From NCBI GenBank assembly GCA_937995345.1, contig CALKKS010000007.1, positions 230,791 through 294,790 on the forward strand: 64,000 bases of DNA. Reading direction: 5' to 3'. Numbering within the stretch: the first letter of the stretch is position 1; every line of letters starts with the position of its first letter. Below, piece by piece: positions 45,101 to 53,047 of this stretch. The DNA is from an uncultured Collinsella sp. Its GTDB lineage: Bacteria; Actinomycetota; Coriobacteriia; Coriobacteriales; Coriobacteriaceae. The notes beneath the pieces are model-generated. The model saw only the letters and a program-made list of their open reading frames with translations. It searched no databases and was not told the origin of the DNA. Made by a program: the position numbers and the translations under genes.

Positions 45101-45797
45101 CCACGCCAGGGATTTCTTGAACCGCACCGAAGGTATCGAGTATGCCTCCGATGACATTCCCGGTGCGGTGGAGAACGTGGCAACGGTTTGTGAGATCCTC
45201 AAAGATCCCAAGCCCTACGGTCGTATTAAAGACCTGCAGCCGCTTATGGATCCCGTCGAGGATGACATGAAAAAGCTGTTGGGCATCCGCCGCAATGAGT
45301 TTTTGTGTCGCATCGAGAGCGATCTGCAAGACCTGCGGGCGCAGGCCGAGAGTCAAAAGGGCTTTGTCAATCAGGCCAAGGATGCCATAGCAGACGCCGG
45401 CACTAAATACGAGTCGTTCAAAAACCGTGCCCACAGCGCTCAAAGTCTCAACGAACTGAGCGTTGTTGCAACTAACTGGGGCGACTGGCTCAGTGCGGCG
45501 GCCAACGAGATGTACGACGCTGTGGATGAGGCCCGCGTGCGTATGGACAACGAGCGCCGCACCACCGAGGTCATGAGTACGGGCGAGGTGGTCAAGAAGG
45601 TCTCCAACAAGGGCGCCGCATCGTCTGCTCCCGTGCCCGCGCCCAAGCCCCAGCGCAAGATCAAGACTGTGCGCCGCGCCGATCTGGCCAAGCCGAGTCG
45701 TCTCTTGTCCGCAGAGGACGTGGAGCGCTACGTGGACGACCTGCGCTCCCGCCTTATGCAGGCGCTCGCTGCAAACGACGAGATCCGTATCAACTAA
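42135..45797 (+). CDS. brxC: BREX P-loop ATPase BrxC (PglY-like)
   Basis: A 1220-residue large ATPase of type 1 BREX. The N-terminal NTPase domain has Walker A in GFFGSGKSHFLKML (about residues 70-85) and Walker B in LLFMVDEVGQF (about 265). The long C-terminal part is helical, with coiled-coil stretches (about 1000-1110) and a Lys/Pro linker near 1160. The length equals the usual BrxC. AAAGGAG lies six bases before the ATG. It forms the core of the defence complex with BrxB, PglX and PglZ. No frame damage was seen. Confidence 0.93.
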   Translation: MDNTIIRDLFAKDINRSINGVVKVQDSKGGSIRQELDEYVVTRELQRHFATFFKAYGDAINVRTDKIGVWISGFFGSGKSHFLKMLSYLLENRQIGGKSAIRYFDGKIVDPMVAAAMERACSVPTQAILFNIDSKAGQWKQGDTAPTALLRGFERMFYEARGFYGEDLKLAKLEDYIDSLGKTQEFREAFERVNGESWLQTRDTYSYFEDDVVEVLQSVLGMSEKAAWNWLEGSEDEVLAPDVFAKKVKDYVDARAAAHGGNYRLLFMVDEVGQFITNDRDPSLMLSLQTIVEELGAACGGRVWVMVTSQEAIDNLSLPVGNDFSKIQGRFNTRLSLSSSSVDEVIQRRVLEKTAPVADMLAQVYEQDAAVLKNNFTFEGGSRSDLAGYANSKDFVASYPFVGYQFKLLPDVMTEVRKHGVKAKHMSTGERSMLSAFQESAQAIQHDRAGALVPFWRFFDTISKDLEHGINQVVDRAVRAAEDAKGLEPYDVQVLKLLYLIRYIGYVKATVENISIFMIDGLDVDMRALKDRVKESLARLERENYVARRGDTYSFLTDEEQEIAQEIARTPIDNAQVIESIKKRLFDNIYTARKLNRGANDFPFDRYVDGSIHGTSMGGMELCVATMASDLGRADDTELALASSGKAIVALSDEADYWETLVNAAKIRKYAKTRNLQELQPSTRQIVESKMREAAYNEKEADALLSEAVLHARCAVNGRMIEVRAAKPAQVFEQVLAQLCDVVFEKADYIGSPVMSDSDIRSTLAGNVQAGLAGMDAGNTRALKEVEDYLKVQHQRHLDTAMGDIQRQYQQRPFGWREVDIANVVAQLVVEQRAQVLFGGQTVQANDSRMVALLRKDADKAQVRLRMRMSDRLLRATGELMCDLFDLKTVPSNEDKLVAELKERLESLREACLAMARDYYTGIKPAYPYPGEDECEKMRSEVADVLKDQNEAEAFLTTFTKHEERLLDAKEDFDKVVEFFESNQRTAFDHARDFLNRTEGIEYASDDIPGAVENVATVCEILKDPKPYGRIKDLQPLMDPVEDDMKKLLGIRRNEFLCRIESDLQDLRAQAESQKGFVNQAKDAIADAGTKYESFKNRAHSAQSLNELSVVATNWGDWLSAAANEMYDAVDEARVRMDNERRTTEVMSTGEVVKKVSNKGAASSAPVPAPKPQRKIKTVRRADLAKPSRLLSAEDVERYVDDLRSRLMQALAANDEIRIN

Positions 45798-45863
45798 CCC
45801 GCGGAGCCACCGGTGCCAAAGCGCGCAGCGGTGGCTTATGGCGTTTAGAAAGGCTTATCAACC

Positions 45864-48335
45864 ATGAACGATTCTGCTCTTAAGAGCTTCTGCACCTGGG
45901 CCCGTACGGAGCTCATCAAAGGCGTGGAGGCGCAGATGGTGCGCTACGGCATCACCGAACCTGCTCCCGCGCCCGTTGGGTCCGAGACCGTCAACGGCCT
46001 GCCCCTAAGTCCGGCTGAGATTGAGCAACGCGACGAACTGCTGCGCATGCAGGCAGAGGTGGGTCACGAGGCGCTGCGCGACCGTGCGGCCTACACCTGG
46101 TTCAACCGCATCGTGGCCATTCGCTTCATGGATGCATGCGGATGGCTTCCCAGCCGTATGCGCATGCTAAGTCGCGCGGACGGCAGCCATGGCAGCGAGG
46201 CCGTGGAGAACGCACTGGACGTGGAAATAACGACGGCCGATACCGATCGCATAGCCGAGCTCAAGATGGCGGGCTTGGATGAACCGTTGTGGCGCTACCT
46301 GTTTGTTGCTCAGTGCGAGGAGCTTGCCGATTGCCTGGCGGGCGTCTTTGAACGCGTGGGCGGAGCCATGGAGCTGCTGTTGCCCCAGGGCCTCATGATG
46401 GCTGACAGTGTGGTGGGCAAACTCAATGCCGTCCTCGCTGACGAGGACTGGCGCGAGGGCGTGACCGTTCTGGGCTGGATGTATCAGTACTACAATGCCG
46501 ACGTTAAAGACGAGTTCTTCAAGTCCAAGCGCAAGGCAGCGGCGGCGGACATCGCGCCCGCCACGCAGCTCTTCACCCCCGAGTGGATCGTGCGCTATAT
46601 GGTCGAGAACTCGCTCGGCCGTCTGTGGATGCTCAACAATCCGGGGAGTTCGCTACGCGAGCGCATGGAGTATTACATCGAGCCCGATGCTGAGCACGAG
46701 GACTTCATCCGCATTTCGAGTCCCGAGGAGATAACCCTCTGCGACCCCGCATGCGGCTCGGGCCATATCTTGGTCTATGCGTTTGAGCTGCTCTTCCATA
46801 TGTACGAGGAGCGCGGCTATCGTGAGCGCGAGATTCCTGAGCTCATTCTTGCTAAAAACCTTGCAGGTATGGAAATCGATTCCCGCGCGGCACAGATCGC
46901 GGAGTTGGCGCTTGCCATGTGCGCCCGCGAGCACGACCGTCGCTTCTTTAGGCGTGGCGTTCGCGCCGACGTTACCGTGCTCTCGAGCATTCCGCTAGGG
47001 GAGGACGAGCTGCCGGGCAACAAGAAGCTCGCCGAGGAGCTGAGTCATTTGGGTGAGATCGGCTCGCTTCTCAATCCTTCAGAGGCCGAGATCGACGAGC
47101 TCGAGGCTGCAGCCGCGAGCTGTTCTGACGACCTTTTTGCCGTTGCGACCAAAACTAAGCTCGAAAACGCTGCCGCCATCTGCGAGAAGCTGTCCCGTCG
47201 TTTTACCTGCACCGTGGCGAATCCTCCGTATATGGGCAGCAGTAGCTTTAACCCCTTCATGTCCAAGTGGGTCAAGAAGAACTATCCCGACGTGAAGAGC
47301 GACCTGTTTTCTTCGTTCATCGTGCGTATTATGGACTTTGCCGGCGAGCACGGCGAAGTTGGAATGATGACCCCGTTCGTTTGGATGTTTATCGGTAGCT
47401 ACGAGAAGCTTCGAAGTAGGCTTATCGATGACAAGACTCTAACCACGCTCATTCAGCTCGAGTATTCTGGCTTTGCAGGGGCAACTGTGCCTATCTGCAC
47501 ATTTACCTATCACAATTCGCATATCGATGACTATAAGGGCGGATACGTTCGTCTTGCCGATTTTACTGGTCCCGCCGTTCAGGCTCCCAAGGCGCTGGAG
47601 GCCATCCATAATCCTAACTGCGGCTGGTTCTACCGTCGCGACGCCGACACCTTCAAGAAGATCCCCGGCACTCCCATAGCCTACTGGGTTGGTGATAGTT
47701 TTCTTTTATATTGTGGTTTAGATAGTAGACTGTCGGATTTTGCCGATGTGCAGGAGGGTCTCAAGACCTCTGATAACGATCGCTTTATTCGGCACTGGTA
47801 TGAAGTCCCTTATCAAAAAACCAACCTACAGTCCTCATCTATAAACGCAAAATGGGTTAAACACTCCAAGGGCGGTTCTTATAGAAAATGGTATGGCAAT
47901 CAAGACGAAATCCTTCTTTTCGAAGACGGCGGAAAGGCACTTAGGGAGTTGAAGCGGGCGTCATTAACGGGTCAGCAGAACTATGGCAAAAAATGTGTGA
48001 GCTGGGGCCGCATTACTTCCGATCTGACCAGCTTCCGGTATTACGGGCCGGGCTTTATTCCTAATATGGCCGGCTTAGCGTTGTATCCTAAAGACGGTGA
48101 CGATTTTCTGCCCCTATTGGCTCTCCTTAATTCGTCAATTGTTACTGAGTTTATTAAGGTCACGAATCCAACTTTAAATGTCCCTCCCGGGTGTGTATCT
48201 TCCATTCCTATGGCTAAAGAAATAGATGATGATGCGAGCATCGTCACACTGGCTCGTCAATGTATCGATTTTTCAAAGCTCGACTGGGACTCGTTTGAAA
48301 CCTCCTGGGGTTTTAAACGTAATCCTCTTGTCTAG
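45864..48335 (+). CDS. pglX: BREX adenine methyltransferase PglX, N-terminal part of a split protein
   Basis: An 823-residue N-terminal part of PglX, the N6-adenine methyltransferase that marks self DNA. Motif I is DPACGSGHIL (about residue 292), motif IV is NPPY (about 452), and PEWIVRYMVENSLGR precedes them. From about residue 609 (47690) the DNA becomes AT-rich; this is the target-recognition region. It ends in SFETSWGFKRNPLV and a TAG, a point where normal PglX (about 1150-1200 residues) continues into a conserved C-terminal domain. That domain is encoded separately at 49336-50304. The next gene begins at the base after the stop, in the same frame. Confidence 0.9.
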   Translation: MNDSALKSFCTWARTELIKGVEAQMVRYGITEPAPAPVGSETVNGLPLSPAEIEQRDELLRMQAEVGHEALRDRAAYTWFNRIVAIRFMDACGWLPSRMRMLSRADGSHGSEAVENALDVEITTADTDRIAELKMAGLDEPLWRYLFVAQCEELADCLAGVFERVGGAMELLLPQGLMMADSVVGKLNAVLADEDWREGVTVLGWMYQYYNADVKDEFFKSKRKAAAADIAPATQLFTPEWIVRYMVENSLGRLWMLNNPGSSLRERMEYYIEPDAEHEDFIRISSPEEITLCDPACGSGHILVYAFELLFHMYEERGYREREIPELILAKNLAGMEIDSRAAQIAELALAMCAREHDRRFFRRGVRADVTVLSSIPLGEDELPGNKKLAEELSHLGEIGSLLNPSEAEIDELEAAAASCSDDLFAVATKTKLENAAAICEKLSRRFTCTVANPPYMGSSSFNPFMSKWVKKNYPDVKSDLFSSFIVRIMDFAGEHGEVGMMTPFVWMFIGSYEKLRSRLIDDKTLTTLIQLEYSGFAGATVPICTFTYHNSHIDDYKGGYVRLADFTGPAVQAPKALEAIHNPNCGWFYRRDADTFKKIPGTPIAYWVGDSFLLYCGLDSRLSDFADVQEGLKTSDNDRFIRHWYEVPYQKTNLQSSSINAKWVKHSKGGSYRKWYGNQDEILLFEDGGKALRELKRASLTGQQNYGKKCVSWGRITSDLTSFRYYGPGFIPNMAGLALYPKDGDDFLPLLALLNSSIVTEFIKVTNPTLNVPPGCVSSIPMAKEIDDDASIVTLARQCIDFSKLDWDSFETSWGFKRNPLV

Positions 48336-49190
48336 GTGATCGTCGTGGCTGAAAAGAAGAAGCGCAAACCTGTCGATAAGAATAAAATAGAATATGCCGA
48401 ACCTAAGCCAAGTTGGATAAAGGCTGTTAAGGTTGATGACCATAACGACGTTATGGATTCTATTATTCAGTTTTTTCTGGTTGAATCTCCTTGTAAAGGT
48501 GTGAGTAGCAGAGGGCTATCGCTTCTTGATTATGGATGGGCCGATAGCAATCCTCCTAAATCAGGGTATCTCTACCGAAGATTATTGGAAGTTGCCAATC
48601 TCTGCGATGGGTCGACGCTATTTACCGCCACACGAAAAGAAGAGATGAAAAAGAGGTTTGTTGATGCTGGTATGCCTGACAATTTTGCTTCAACTTGTAC
48701 CTCAAATCGCGTTGTGGCGCTCATCAGCAGCAATTTTGTGCTTGATATATTTCGGATTATTAGAAATTCGTTGGCACATTGTCGCTTTCAATTGGTCGAT
48801 AAGAACGGTGTAGATTTCATTGCTTTTGAAAACGGTATGCTAGGAAAAGATCTCATTGGAGCGGATTCATTTGAGGTGAGTTCTCGTTTATTTCTTAAAT
48901 GCAGCACTCTCATTGATTGGATTGCTGTGGTTAAGTCCGAGGCTATATACGAGGCGGAAGAAATTGCCCGCAAGAAAGAGACCTCAGAACGGGAGTGGGA
49001 AAACAAACGCCAATTAGTTTTGTCTCGAATATCGAAGGGGTCTTACTCAAATAAAGATGATCTCGGGAAGGACTGTGAGCTATCTAAGCGTAATTTAGAT
49101 AAATTACTTGGCGAGCTGAAGGCTCAAGGGCTTATTGCTTATTCACGTTCTAATCGAAAATGGGAACATACTGGTGACGCAAATCAGTGA
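48336..49190 (+). CDS. HEPN-like RX4H protein with winged-helix-like tail, embedded in pglX
   Basis: A 284-residue protein not recognised as a named family. A basic N-terminus (KKKRKPVDKNK) leads to a helical domain with FRIIRNSLAHCRF at about 140-151. R143 and H148 form an RX4H motif preceded by a helix, as in HEPN ribonucleases. Residues about 225-280 (ISKGSYSNKDDLGKDCELS, then KRNLDKLLGELKAQGLIAYS and KW) look like a winged helix. Coding DNA is about 40 percent G+C, against above 60 percent in brxC. The GTG at 48336 directly follows the TAG of the PglX N-part, without an evident RBS, so translation is presumably coupled. A nuclease guarded by BREX is inferred, not shown. Confidence 0.6.
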   Translation: MIVVAEKKKRKPVDKNKIEYAEPKPSWIKAVKVDDHNDVMDSIIQFFLVESPCKGVSSRGLSLLDYGWADSNPPKSGYLYRRLLEVANLCDGSTLFTATRKEEMKKRFVDAGMPDNFASTCTSNRVVALISSNFVLDIFRIIRNSLAHCRFQLVDKNGVDFIAFENGMLGKDLIGADSFEVSSRLFLKCSTLIDWIAVVKSEAIYEAEEIARKKETSEREWENKRQLVLSRISKGSYSNKDDLGKDCELSKRNLDKLLGELKAQGLIAYSRSNRKWEHTGDANQ

Positions 49191-49335
49191 GTAAGAGATG
49201 TTTCATCTTTGATTGCGAAGAACGGTGTGTCGGATGAGCTTCCAACGTTTTTTATCGCAAAGAGACTCGCTGTCTCTCGAAAGTGACCTTTTAAATGAAA
49301 TTAGTCGGCGTTTTTAAATGAGAGGGCGGTCTGTC
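49191..49335. other. AT-rich spacer inside the split pglX
   Basis: These 145 bp contain only short frames: 31 codons read on after the TGA of the embedded gene before a second TGA at 49284-49286, and an ATG-headed 27-codon frame. Neither resembles PglX. The AT-rich composition stops sharply at about 49320, where GC-rich PglX coding sequence resumes. Confidence 0.55.
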
Positions 49336-50304
49336 ATGGCCACTTTACTTCAAGATAAATACGAGGCTCGCAAGGCCGAGGTCAATGCTCGCTTTGAGCA
49401 GCTTCGCGCTAACGAGGAAGAGCTCAACCGAATCTTTGCCAAGATCTACAACATGGAAGGGGAGGTGCCCATCGAGGTCGAGGACAAGTATGTCTCGGTG
49501 GCGCGCATCTTCGACACTGCCGACGAGATTCCCGAGAGCTACAAGGGCAACAAATACGTGCGCACCAAGCGCGACGAGATTACCTCGCTCATAAGTTATG
49601 CCGTTGGCTGCATGTTCGGCCGCTATTCGCTGGACGTGGACGGACTGGTCCTGGCCGATCAGGGCGCCACGGTCGATGACTATCTGGCCAAGATGCCCGA
49701 TACCAATCACGTGACCTTTATGCCCGATAGCGACAACGTGCTGCCCATTACCGATGACGAGTACTTTGGCGACGACATCGTGCGTTACTTTATCGACTTT
49801 GTGCGCACCGTGTATGGCGAGGAGACGCTCGAGCAGAACCTGTCCTTTATTGCCGAGGCACTCGGCGGTAAGGGCACTTCGCGCGAGGTGATTCGCACCT
49901 ACTTTTTGAAGGACTTCTTTAAGGATCACTGCCAGACCTACAAGAAGCGTCCCATCTACTGGCTGTTCGACAGTGGCAAGAAGGGCGGCTTCAAGTGCCT
50001 TGTTTACATGCATCGCTACCAGCCTGACCTATTGGCTCGCATCCGCACCGACTATGTGCATGAGCAGCAGGAGCGCTACCGTGCCCAGATCGGGTATGCC
50101 AACGATGCCCTTGCTGGTGCCGAGCGCGGCGAGCGCGTGCGCTTGGATAAGCGCATCAAAAAGCTCAACGACCAGCTCAAAGAGACCATTGGCTACGAGG
50201 AGAAGCTGCACCACTTGGCAGACCAGATGATTAAGATCGACCTGGATGACGGCGTCAAGGTCAACTACGCCAAGTTTCAGGATGTGCTAGCAAAGATTAA
50301 GTAA
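49336..50304 (+). CDS. pglX: C-terminal domain of PglX as a separate protein
   Basis: A 322-residue protein matching the conserved C-terminal domain of PglX. ANEEELNRIFAKIY, SYAVGCMFGRYSLD, DNVLPITDDEYFGDDIV, TYKKRPIYWLFDSGKKGGF, YMHRYQPDLLARIRTDYVHEQQ and IDLDDGVKVNYAKFQ are all familiar from intact PglX. The ATG at 49336 follows GAGAGGGCGG and is preferred to the ATG at 49318, which has no RBS. It is in a different reading frame from the N-part. Together the two parts total 1145 residues, close to one intact PglX, so a two-subunit enzyme is plausible. Confidence 0.88.
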   Translation: MATLLQDKYEARKAEVNARFEQLRANEEELNRIFAKIYNMEGEVPIEVEDKYVSVARIFDTADEIPESYKGNKYVRTKRDEITSLISYAVGCMFGRYSLDVDGLVLADQGATVDDYLAKMPDTNHVTFMPDSDNVLPITDDEYFGDDIVRYFIDFVRTVYGEETLEQNLSFIAEALGGKGTSREVIRTYFLKDFFKDHCQTYKKRPIYWLFDSGKKGGFKCLVYMHRYQPDLLARIRTDYVHEQQERYRAQIGYANDALAGAERGERVRLDKRIKKLNDQLKETIGYEEKLHHLADQMIKIDLDDGVKVNYAKFQDVLAKIK

Positions 50305-50327
50305 CTGCAGATACGGTAAGGATATTC

Positions 50328-53036
50328 ATGCCCAAGATCGATGTAGAAGAACAGCTCAAGCTGCGGTTTTTGCAACCGTTGCCCGCATGCATGCCCCGCC
50401 GTGTGGTGGTTTGGCACGATGCGGACGGCGAGTTTGCTCCTGAGTTTGAACGTTTGGCCGCCGAGGGCTTCGACGGTGCGGGGACTGATGACGGCGTTAT
50501 GCCCGCTTACGGTGACTTTGAGCGCCCAGTGCGGTTTGTTGAGACCTGCGAGGGCCGCATGTTTGCCGTCAAGAAGCTCGTCAACCGCGATGACCTTGTG
50601 AGCGATATCTTGCTGTATCGCCGTTGCCCGCGCGGCAGGCTTGAGGGTGATTGGCTTGCCGATGTTGAGCTGTATGCCGATCAGTTCCAGGCTGACTATC
50701 TTTCGCTTTTGGCCGATCAGCTAGGCATCGAGAATATCGACGCCGTGCGCGAGAGCCTGCGCGAGCACAAGACGTTCTTTGATGCCAAGACCCGCTGCGC
50801 TAAGTTTGCCGCGTGTGTTCCGCATGCCTCGAGCGCATCCGATATTGAACTCGGCATCCTTACGGTGATTTTTGGCGGTAAAGAGCTTGGTGACGCGCGC
50901 CCCGCGTTTGTGCTGCGTGGCTGTATGACCATGCTGCTGCACGAGGGTCCCGAGGCGCTGGCCGAGTTGGTGGACAAGTACTGCGTGCGTGATGTGCTCT
51001 CTGCCTTTATGCTTCGCTGCTATGGGTTTGAGGGACCGCTGTATGAGCGCGACTCATTGCTTATGCTTTCATCCCATGTGCTCCTTACAGCGGCGTCTAC
51101 CGCGCTTCCCGAGGGAGCGCTCAAGGGGTTCGAGAGCTATGTGGCTCCCTCCTACGGCCCCTATTGCCTTGAGGCGGTGCGTACGTGGGATCAGGCCTCC
51201 GATGCCCAGGCATCGAGTGAGGATTTATTTGAGATCTGTCGTTTGGTGGAGGATGCCCGCGGACTCTTTGTGCGGTTTGAGGCTCTGCCGATCGATGCGC
51301 TGGCCTCGCTTGATGTGTTCCCGTGCGTCAATGAGGCTGTGCTCTCGCAGTTGTTCAGCTCGTTTGCCCAGGGTGCAGACCGTGTTGAGGACGCACGCGC
51401 CTTTGTGGCGCGTCGCTGCGACCTAAGCTGGTACCGCCGTGTCGAGAGCTACTTTGGCTTGCTTGCCGCTGTGGCCGATATGTGCGCATTTAGGCAGGCA
51501 CATGCGGGCGGGTTCCATCTGGCGCAACCCCAGCAGGTGTGGGATGCCTATACGTCCGACTGGTATTCCATGGATGCTGCCTATCGTCATATGTGCACCG
51601 CGTATTTGCGGGCGCGCTCTGTCGAGTGCGATATGCTTGAGGAGCCTGCCCGAGCCGTGGTGGACTGGGCGGAGAATCTCTACAGTAACTGGTTCTTGGC
51701 CGATGCCAATGCCTGCTGGACATCCGCTGCGCAAGGGGAGTGGGCCGATTGCGGCTACATCGAGGGCCCTGCACGGCAGGATGAATTCTACTGGCATGTG
51801 CTGCCCACCTTTGTGGGGTCTGCCAAAACGACGATCGTTATCGTAAGCGACGCGCTGCGCTATGAGGTGGCCCGTGACGTCGCGGCGCTTCTCGAGCGCG
51901 AGCGCGGCGGCAACGTCAAGGTTTCTAGCATGCAGGCGGTCTTTCCCTCCATTACCGAGGTGGGCATGCCCGCGCTGCTGCCGCACCAAGCGCTTGAGCT
52001 TGCAACGGATGGCTCGTTTGTGTTGGCTGACGGCATGCCCACTGCGACGACTCCGCAGCGCAAGGCCGTACTTACCCATGTTGAGCCCACGGCCCGCGCT
52101 TTGCGCTCGAGCGCATACCTCAACATGGCGGGAACCGAGCGTAAAGCGTTGCTCAAAGACTCCAAGCTCGTTTATCTCTACCACAACAAGATCGATGCAA
52201 CGGGCGAGAAGGCCGCTACGCAGGATGACGTCTTCGATGCCTGCACGGACACCGTGGAGGAACTTGCCGCGTTGGCGCGCCGCGTGTGCACCGACGCCCC
52301 GGGCGCGCGTGTTGTTATAACGGCGGACCACGGCTTTATCTACACGCGTCGGGAGCTCAACGAGTGCCAGATGCTCGGCAAGCCAGACCTTCCCTTCTTT
52401 GACGCTCCCGTCATGCACGGTAAGCGTCATCTGGTGGTGCCCAACGAGGCCGTGGCCAAGCTTTCGGACGAGGCACGCGGGGTGTTTGTTGATGTTGACA
52501 TGGGACGTTTGGGCGCCGGCTTTGAGGGGTTTGCCCCGCGCGAGAACGTGCACTTCAGGCGTCCCGGCGGCACTAACAACTACGTCCACGGCGGCATGAG
52601 CCTGCAGGAGCTCTGCGTGCCCGTTATCGGTTTTTGGCGTGCGCGCTCGGGTTCCAAGGACTTTGTCGACACGCGCGCGGCGACGCTGCGCGTACTAAGT
52701 GAGGGACGCCGAGTGACCAACTCACTCTTCTCGGTCAACTTGATCCAGGAAGAACCTGCCCAAGGTAAGGTCTTGCCGTGCGAGTACGAGTTGGTGTTTA
52801 CCGATGCAAGTGGCAACGAGGTGAGCGATACGGTCAAGGCGCATGCCAACAAGACTTCTGTTAATTCGCAGGAGCGCGTGGTGCATGCCAAGTTTGCGTT
52901 GCATGCAGCGGATGGATTCTCGGCCAAGGGTCCGTACTATCTGGTCTGCCGCGAGCGCGAGACGGGCAAGATCGTTTGGCGCGAGACGTACACCATCGCT
53001 GTTTCATTTGCCCCCGTTGCTGATTTTGGTTTTTAG
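50328..53036 (+). CDS. pglZ: BREX alkaline-phosphatase-like protein PglZ
   Basis: A 902-residue BREX-1 PglZ. The alkaline-phosphatase-superfamily domain starts near residue 500 with TTIVIVSDALRYEVARDVAALL, continues with SITEVGMPALLPH, and has VVITADHGFIYTRREL near 662; the Asp, Asp and His metal ligands are visible. YVHGGMSLQELCVPVIGFW follows, then a C-terminal beta-rich domain. It is believed to contribute nuclease or phosphatase-like activity in the BREX complex. It starts 23 bp after the PglX C-part behind AAGGA and is intact. Confidence 0.93.
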   Translation: MPKIDVEEQLKLRFLQPLPACMPRRVVVWHDADGEFAPEFERLAAEGFDGAGTDDGVMPAYGDFERPVRFVETCEGRMFAVKKLVNRDDLVSDILLYRRCPRGRLEGDWLADVELYADQFQADYLSLLADQLGIENIDAVRESLREHKTFFDAKTRCAKFAACVPHASSASDIELGILTVIFGGKELGDARPAFVLRGCMTMLLHEGPEALAELVDKYCVRDVLSAFMLRCYGFEGPLYERDSLLMLSSHVLLTAASTALPEGALKGFESYVAPSYGPYCLEAVRTWDQASDAQASSEDLFEICRLVEDARGLFVRFEALPIDALASLDVFPCVNEAVLSQLFSSFAQGADRVEDARAFVARRCDLSWYRRVESYFGLLAAVADMCAFRQAHAGGFHLAQPQQVWDAYTSDWYSMDAAYRHMCTAYLRARSVECDMLEEPARAVVDWAENLYSNWFLADANACWTSAAQGEWADCGYIEGPARQDEFYWHVLPTFVGSAKTTIVIVSDALRYEVARDVAALLERERGGNVKVSSMQAVFPSITEVGMPALLPHQALELATDGSFVLADGMPTATTPQRKAVLTHVEPTARALRSSAYLNMAGTERKALLKDSKLVYLYHNKIDATGEKAATQDDVFDACTDTVEELAALARRVCTDAPGARVVITADHGFIYTRRELNECQMLGKPDLPFFDAPVMHGKRHLVVPNEAVAKLSDEARGVFVDVDMGRLGAGFEGFAPRENVHFRRPGGTNNYVHGGMSLQELCVPVIGFWRARSGSKDFVDTRAATLRVLSEGRRVTNSLFSVNLIQEEPAQGKVLPCEYELVFTDASGNEVSDTVKAHANKTSVNSQERVVHAKFALHAADGFSAKGPYYLVCRERETGKIVWRETYTIAVSFAPVADFGF

Positions 53037-53047
53037 GAGTGTGCCCT

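Noticed and set aside
49191..49286. 31-codon frame after the embedded gene as a separate small gene or PglX remnant
   Set aside because: It has no start codon with an RBS and no resemblance to PglX. It is merely the continuation of an open frame after a stop.
45864..50304. Split pglX explained as a simple frameshift or sequencing error
   Set aside because: The two parts are separated by 1000 bp containing a complete, differently composed gene; one missing or extra base cannot join them.
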